A stretch of DNA of 64,000 nt, taken from assembly GCA_903837355.1 (NCBI GenBank), contig CAILUI010000217.1:1-64000 (forward strand). The letters are read 5' to 3'. The notes beneath the pieces were generated by a model, which saw only the letters and a program-made list of their open reading frames with translations, ran no database searches and was not told the DNA's origin. A program made the translations under genes and the position numbers. This document shows, one piece after another, positions 63,999 to 64,000 of this stretch; positions within the stretch are counted from its first letter, which is position 1; each line of letters begins with the position of its first letter. Origin of the DNA: an uncultured Victivallales bacterium (GTDB lineage Bacteria; Verrucomicrobiota; Lentisphaeria; Oligosphaerales; JAFGRS01).

Positions 63999-64000
63999 GG

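Overview
The window is GC-rich, gene-dense DNA from a free-living Gram-negative bacterium. It encodes TonB/ExbBD, a TonB-dependent B12 receptor, a TolC-type efflux operon and many lipoprotein signals. A uroporphyrinogen-decarboxylase-like protein, a DUF6785-type membrane protein, two Gfo/Idh/MocA oxidoreductases, a sulfatase-fold hydrolase and large secreted glycosidase-like proteins point to a polysaccharide-degrading member of the PVC group or a neighbouring phylum (Lentisphaerota, Planctomycetota, Hydrogenedentota or Armatimonadota style). That placement is inference from gene content. I saw no rRNA, tRNA, CRISPR array, prophage or intact insertion sequence.

Layout. 0.2-2.1 kb: leuCD (leucine synthesis). 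2.1-5.8 kb: a secreted toroid-like protein and a Ser/Thr kinase. 5.9-11.6 kb: a complete cobalamin salvage operon on the minus strand (btuB-cobO-btuF-btuD-btuC) behind a cobalamin riboswitch with its own intrinsic terminator. 11.7-20.1 kb: a GT2 glycosyltransferase, a NodU/CmcH carbamoyltransferase, a 1315-residue LamG/glycosidase-like lipoprotein and a sulfatase-fold hydrolase. 20.2-23.1 kb: a patch with a VapBC toxin-antitoxin pair, a truncated SUMF1 gene and a frameshifted C13-peptidase gene. 23.1-34.2 kb: an FHA-GAF adenylate cyclase, a DUF6785 membrane protein, an iron-sulfur flavoprotein with a TetR relic upstream, hemerythrin, two glycosidase-like proteins and an esterase. 34.3-43.4 kb: a small repeat lipoprotein, Gfo/Idh oxidoreductase, an SGNH-esterase/acyl-CoA-ligase fusion, a UroD-like protein, proS, an M48 protease and LemA. 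43.6-50.2 kb: an OYE/GltD fusion, a second Gfo/Idh, a linalool dehydratase-isomerase-like protein and an unknown lipoprotein. 50.3-56.1 kb: a TolC-HlyD-MacB efflux operon. 56.3-64 kb: a repeat protein, then the operon yebC-nnrDE-exbB-exbD-tonB-zinc ribbon-rsmD, and a ProA-like gene at the edge.

How parts work together. The TonB/ExbBD set could energise the BtuB receptor; BtuFCD and CobO then import and adenosylate B12, and the riboswitch shuts the operon when B12 is plentiful. The efflux operon has a clear sigma-70 type promoter with a TetR-type operator just downstream of the start. A near-identical operator (14 of 18 bases) lies directly upstream of a 30-codon TetR relic at 28.5 kb.

The most notable items are the SGNH-ANL fusion, the ProA homologue that lacks its catalytic cysteine, the paired TetR operators with the TetR relic, the divergent promoter whose two -35 boxes are the arms of one palindrome, the linalool-dehydratase-like protein, and the decayed patch at 20-23 kb. 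No single completely new multi-gene system could be proven from sequence alone.
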